Of a DNA stretch of 64,000 nucleotides, positions 61,409 to 64,000 are shown in pieces. The notes under the pieces are model-generated. The model saw only the letters and a program-made list of their open reading frames with translations, was not told the DNA's origin and made no database searches. The translations under genes were made by a program, and so were the position numbers. The first letter of the stretch is position 1, and every line of letters begins with the position of its first letter. The stretch spans positions 2,914,001-2,978,000 of the forward strand of contig JAWHQI010000121.1 of the NCBI GenBank assembly GCA_033032865.1. The letters are read 5' to 3'. This DNA is from Dactylorhiza incarnata. Its lineage: Eukaryota > Streptophyta > Magnoliopsida > Asparagales > Orchidaceae.

Positions 61409-62188
61409 ATGGAACCAAAGAAGGAAGGATTCCTCTTTGAAGGATGCGAAGTAGTGAGAGGCGGTTTCGTGGAAGGACCAGAGGAGATTCAAAATGCCAT
61501 CAAGCTATTGAACGACGTCGGACTGGAATTCGCCCTCTCTGAACCAACTGTGATACTCAAAAGAGAAGTGCTGGAGTTCTACTCAAATGCCAAGGGTGGC
61601 TCAAAAGGAACCTTCATAAAAAGCTTAATCAACGGGATAAAGGTCAAAGTAAACCCTAAGAGGCTGGCTAGGGCACTTCAGTTGCTGACCCTTGCCAAGG
61701 GGGAGGAAGATGAAAAGATCACCCAGGAAGACCTTGACAAGGCTGTAGCATGGTGTGGGCATTCGAGCAAGACCTATGGGTCCCTGGAAAGGAAGAACTT
61801 TAATCGACAAGGAAAACTTGTGGCAGATATAGTAGGTAAAGCCCTCCTCTACAAGGTAGGGTCGCATGATAGGATATCCAAGCCCATGTTCGAGATAATG
61901 GCAAGGATAATCCTAAGTAAAAAGACCAACTGGGGTCAGCAAATCTTCAAGAGTATACAAGAAAGCTTTCAAGCCTCAAATCTGGGGAGAATTCTATCAC
62001 AATATCTTCTGCTCTCCTACCCTGAAAGCTTTAACAAAAAGTATGAAGTAAAAATTCATCACATGAGAAGGATGGACATCAAGATTCTTGACAGGTGGGA
62101 GAAAACTCTGACTAAGCCTCCCAAGAAGTTGAAGATTGCAGAAGATGTGAAAAGGAAGGGAGAAAGCATGTATGAAGGAAGTGAGTAA
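61409..62188 (+). CDS. Plant-transposon-domain protein, sense orientation (259 aa)
   Basis: An intact frame from a good ATG. Segments that place it with the 'putative plant transposon protein' family: REVLEFYSNAKGGSKGTF followed by VKVNPKRLARALQL; then CGHSSKTYGSLERKN, KALLYKVGSHDRIS, FEIMARIILSKKTNWG and SQYLLLSYPESFNKKY. The antisense gene of the SIRE-like element (45963-47075) has the same FYxN... start and later helical segment. The reading frame continues after the TAA (62186-62188) to 62461 with short repeats (about 16 residues; LGSSAQDAEM / AGGSAQDDEV), so the stop may be secondary. Catalytic residues are not apparent and the function is unknown. Confidence 0.7.
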   Translation: MEPKKEGFLFEGCEVVRGGFVEGPEEIQNAIKLLNDVGLEFALSEPTVILKREVLEFYSNAKGGSKGTFIKSLINGIKVKVNPKRLARALQLLTLAKGEEDEKITQEDLDKAVAWCGHSSKTYGSLERKNFNRQGKLVADIVGKALLYKVGSHDRISKPMFEIMARIILSKKTNWGQQIFKSIQESFQASNLGRILSQYLLLSYPESFNKKYEVKIHHMRRMDIKILDRWEKTLTKPPKKLKIAEDVKRKGESMYEGSE

Positions 62189-63382
62189 GGCAACAGCTCA
62201 CCTCCATCTGACTCTGAGGCAGCTGTGGAGACAAGGAATGTAGCCCTCCAGACCTCTGCTCCAAGTCAGGGATCCAGGATAACAGCAGGAACAGATCAAG
62301 AAAGTGCTGAAACTGAGGGGGAGTCCCAACTTGGGAGCTCAGCCCAAGACGCAGAAATGATTGATGGGGAGCTCCCGGCAGGAGGCTCAGCCCAAGATGA
62401 TGAAGTGATTCATGAGGAGCTCTCAGCTGGATGCTCATATCAAGAGGATGCTCAAGTTTAGGGGGAGACCCATCTTGGGTGCTATGCCCTAGAAGATCAA
62501 GGAAATTGGCCTTTTATCCCAGAAGATAGAAGCGTTATGCCTGAGCCAACGGAAGACATTACTCTCTCAGACTGCCGAGAGTTAATGGTAGCAAGCAAGA
62601 TTGTGCTCATAGCTCCTAGTGAGGCACTACCAGAAGTTCCCAAGGGGAAAGCTAAGGCTACGTACAACGCATATTAGTGAAGAATCATCTGTAGATGTCA
62701 GTGAAGCAGCTCCACAGGGAGGAGGAGATCAAGAAGAACAAACTACTGAGCCATCTTTGACTCAGGCAGGATCTCTCTTCCACATGATATCAGGTCTACT
62801 GTCTGCTCAGCGAAAACATCTAGAACAATTCATAGTAGAGACTGTGGACAGTCTAAGGAAAGAGATGAAGGGGGAAATTCAGAAAGTAAAGAGCGACATA
62901 CACAATCTCAACACCCAGTGCGCTCACTTCTACACACTGGCAGCTCCGGCCATAGAGAAGTGAGCGAGGAAGTAAACAAAGTGGGACATCAGACCCACAA
63001 AATCCTGAAAAAGCAAGGCACATTCTCAGACAATGTGTACTATGGTTTTAAGCAGATAGAGACAGATGCTGCAAATAACAGAAATCAAATTCTGAATAAG
63101 GTCAATGAGAACGCTCATACCTTAGATACCCATCTGCTTGAAATAAACAACAACTTGGATGTGACTGAACAAAGCTTGCATGAAAAGCTGAATCTAGTCA
63201 GAGAAGGACTTGAGGAAAGGGTAATTGAACAAGCCCTAAAGGGGGAGAAGGAAATAATAAACGCCAGTTCACATCAAGCGATGTGGATAACAAATCAAAT
63301 AAAGCAGACAATGAAGCAGCCCCATCACAATATGAAGCTGTCAATCCTTCTGCAAGCACTGACTCAGCTGAGTATGGAATAG
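62189..63382 (+). pseudogene. Acidic repeat and coiled-coil region, gag-only copy 2, frameshifted
   Basis: Positions 62225-62461 encode three imperfect units of about 16 residues (GESQLGSSAQDAEMI, GELPAGGSAQDDEVI, EELSAGCSYQED). Positions 62619-62963 and 62918-63382 are overlapping frames of one long coiled-coil protein (HLEQFIVETVDSLRKEMKGE, VKSDIHNLNTQ; DTHLLEINNNLDVTEQSLHE) joined by a frameshift at about 62930-62960. The counterpart in copy 1 is 32624-33871. No known domain is recognised. Confidence 0.5.
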
Positions 63383-63944
63383 AGTTTGAAGAATAGCAAC
63401 CTCCAGAAAAAGAAAGAGAATTCAGAGTAGCCAGTACCGACAAAAGAGACTGAGGGAAATTTAGCTGGATCCACAATCAGGAAGGTGGAGTCCTGTCTCA
63501 AGAGAAATAATAACTGAATCATGGATTTAGTTTGGATATCCACATGATGACTATCCGAGGGCATACTAGTTAGCTGAATGGCAGGAACATCTGAAGCAGC
63601 TGGAGAGGAGGAAGAATCACAAGCTAGCATTCCCACAAGGTCCTCCTCCCTCTCCTAAGAAGATTCCCCTGCCCATCAACTACCATCAGAGGCAAAGGCA
63701 GAAAGCCAAAGGGGCAAGCAGCAGCATACGTTGATGGGGCACCAAATTAAAATCTTAATTATTCTGCTGGGGCAAATGAATGCTAATGTCTATTCTTGAA
63801 CATTTAATCTATTTATATGCTTAACATTTATTGTGAAGAACATTTAATCTATCTTATGTGATTGCTGCTTTATGTGTAATGTTATCATCTGAAATATCTT
63901 TTCATAAGTAGCATTTATCATTGAGGTAAGTTAGGGCTTCTTCA
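63383..63944 (+). other. 3' non-coding region of gag-only copy 2
   Basis: No gene seen. The region resembles 32446-32623 and flanks in copy 1 and leads into the polypurine tract. Confidence 0.5.
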
Positions 63945-63957
63945 AATGGGGGGAGAT
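63945..63957 (+). promoter_or_regulatory. Polypurine tract, gag-only copy 2
   Basis: aatggggggagat directly precedes the 3' LTR start tgttggg at 63958. Confidence 0.85.
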
Positions 63958-64000
63958 TGTTGGGAACAGTGCTCTACAATGTTCCTGATTTGAAGAAGTG
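63958..64000 (+). repeat. 3' LTR of gag-only copy 2, first 43 bases
   Basis: tgttgggaacagtgctctac repeats the 5' LTR start at 57220 with a few differences, then the window ends. Confidence 0.85.

Larger units (their letters stand above)
57220..64000 (+). mobile_element. Gag-only copia derivative, copy 2 (runs off the window)
   Basis: 5' LTR 57220-59068, iMet primer site, gag, plant-transposon-domain gene, acidic/coiled-coil gene, polypurine tract and the first 43 bases of the 3' LTR. It is the plus-strand relative of 30390-38778 and is less damaged: the second gene is intact. No pol sequence is present. The right flank and target duplication lie outside; the left 5-mer is taaag (57215-57219). 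It cuts the third solo-type LTR. Confidence 0.88.

Overview
This 64 kb window reads as plant nuclear heterochromatin, most likely from a flowering plant. It is made almost entirely of nested transposable elements, and I found no host gene, tRNA, rRNA or CRISPR array. The plant call rests on chromovirus-type (Tekay/Del-like) and SIRE/Maximus-like LTR retrotransposons, primer-binding sites matching plant tRNA-iMet and tRNA-Asp, an RTE-type LINE tail, a hAT transposon, and several proteins of a family known only as a 'putative plant transposon protein' domain. Family names come from motif recognition, not database search.

Layout. (1) 1-10117: a copia-type LTR (1-172 and 9366-10117) is split by a 9.2 kb pol-less element with a tRNA-Asp primer site (173-9360). 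The 3' LTR of that element is itself split by a 2.8 kb solo LTR (5472-8266, TSD ggtcg). (2) 10118-12509: unassigned sequence, a copia-like LTR remnant, then the LTR end and start of a decayed Tat-like Ty3/gypsy element. (3) The Tat-like remnant is broken by a second solo LTR (12510-15314), an intact 14.2 kb Tekay-like chromovirus on the minus strand (15399-29629, perfect TSD ccaat) and a gag-only copia derivative on the minus strand (30390-38778). (4) 39346-40253: a minus-strand promoter-like stretch and a 51-bp minisatellite. (5) 40254-57219: a third, diverged member of the solo-LTR family. It is split by a hAT element (41457-54071, 8-bp TSD), which holds an RTE LINE tail, into which an 11 kb SIRE-like copia element has inserted (42663-53701, TSD gagct). 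(6) 57220-64000: a second copy of the gag-only copia family, plus strand, running off the window just inside its 3' LTR.

What stands out. The SIRE-like element carries an antisense gene with what looks like its own TATA promoter, a 5'-UTR intron and a plant-transposon-domain protein. The antisense promoter repeats the dyad-then-TATA layout of the element's own LTR promoter. The chromovirus has a candidate 132-nt GT-AG intron holding the only stop codon between gag and pol. Two copies of a pol-less copia family encode the same plant-transposon-domain fold in the sense direction. The three solo-type LTRs share a conserved two-intron leader. At least four unrelated LTR families place arrays of short CpG-containing dyads or tandem repeats directly upstream of their TATA box.
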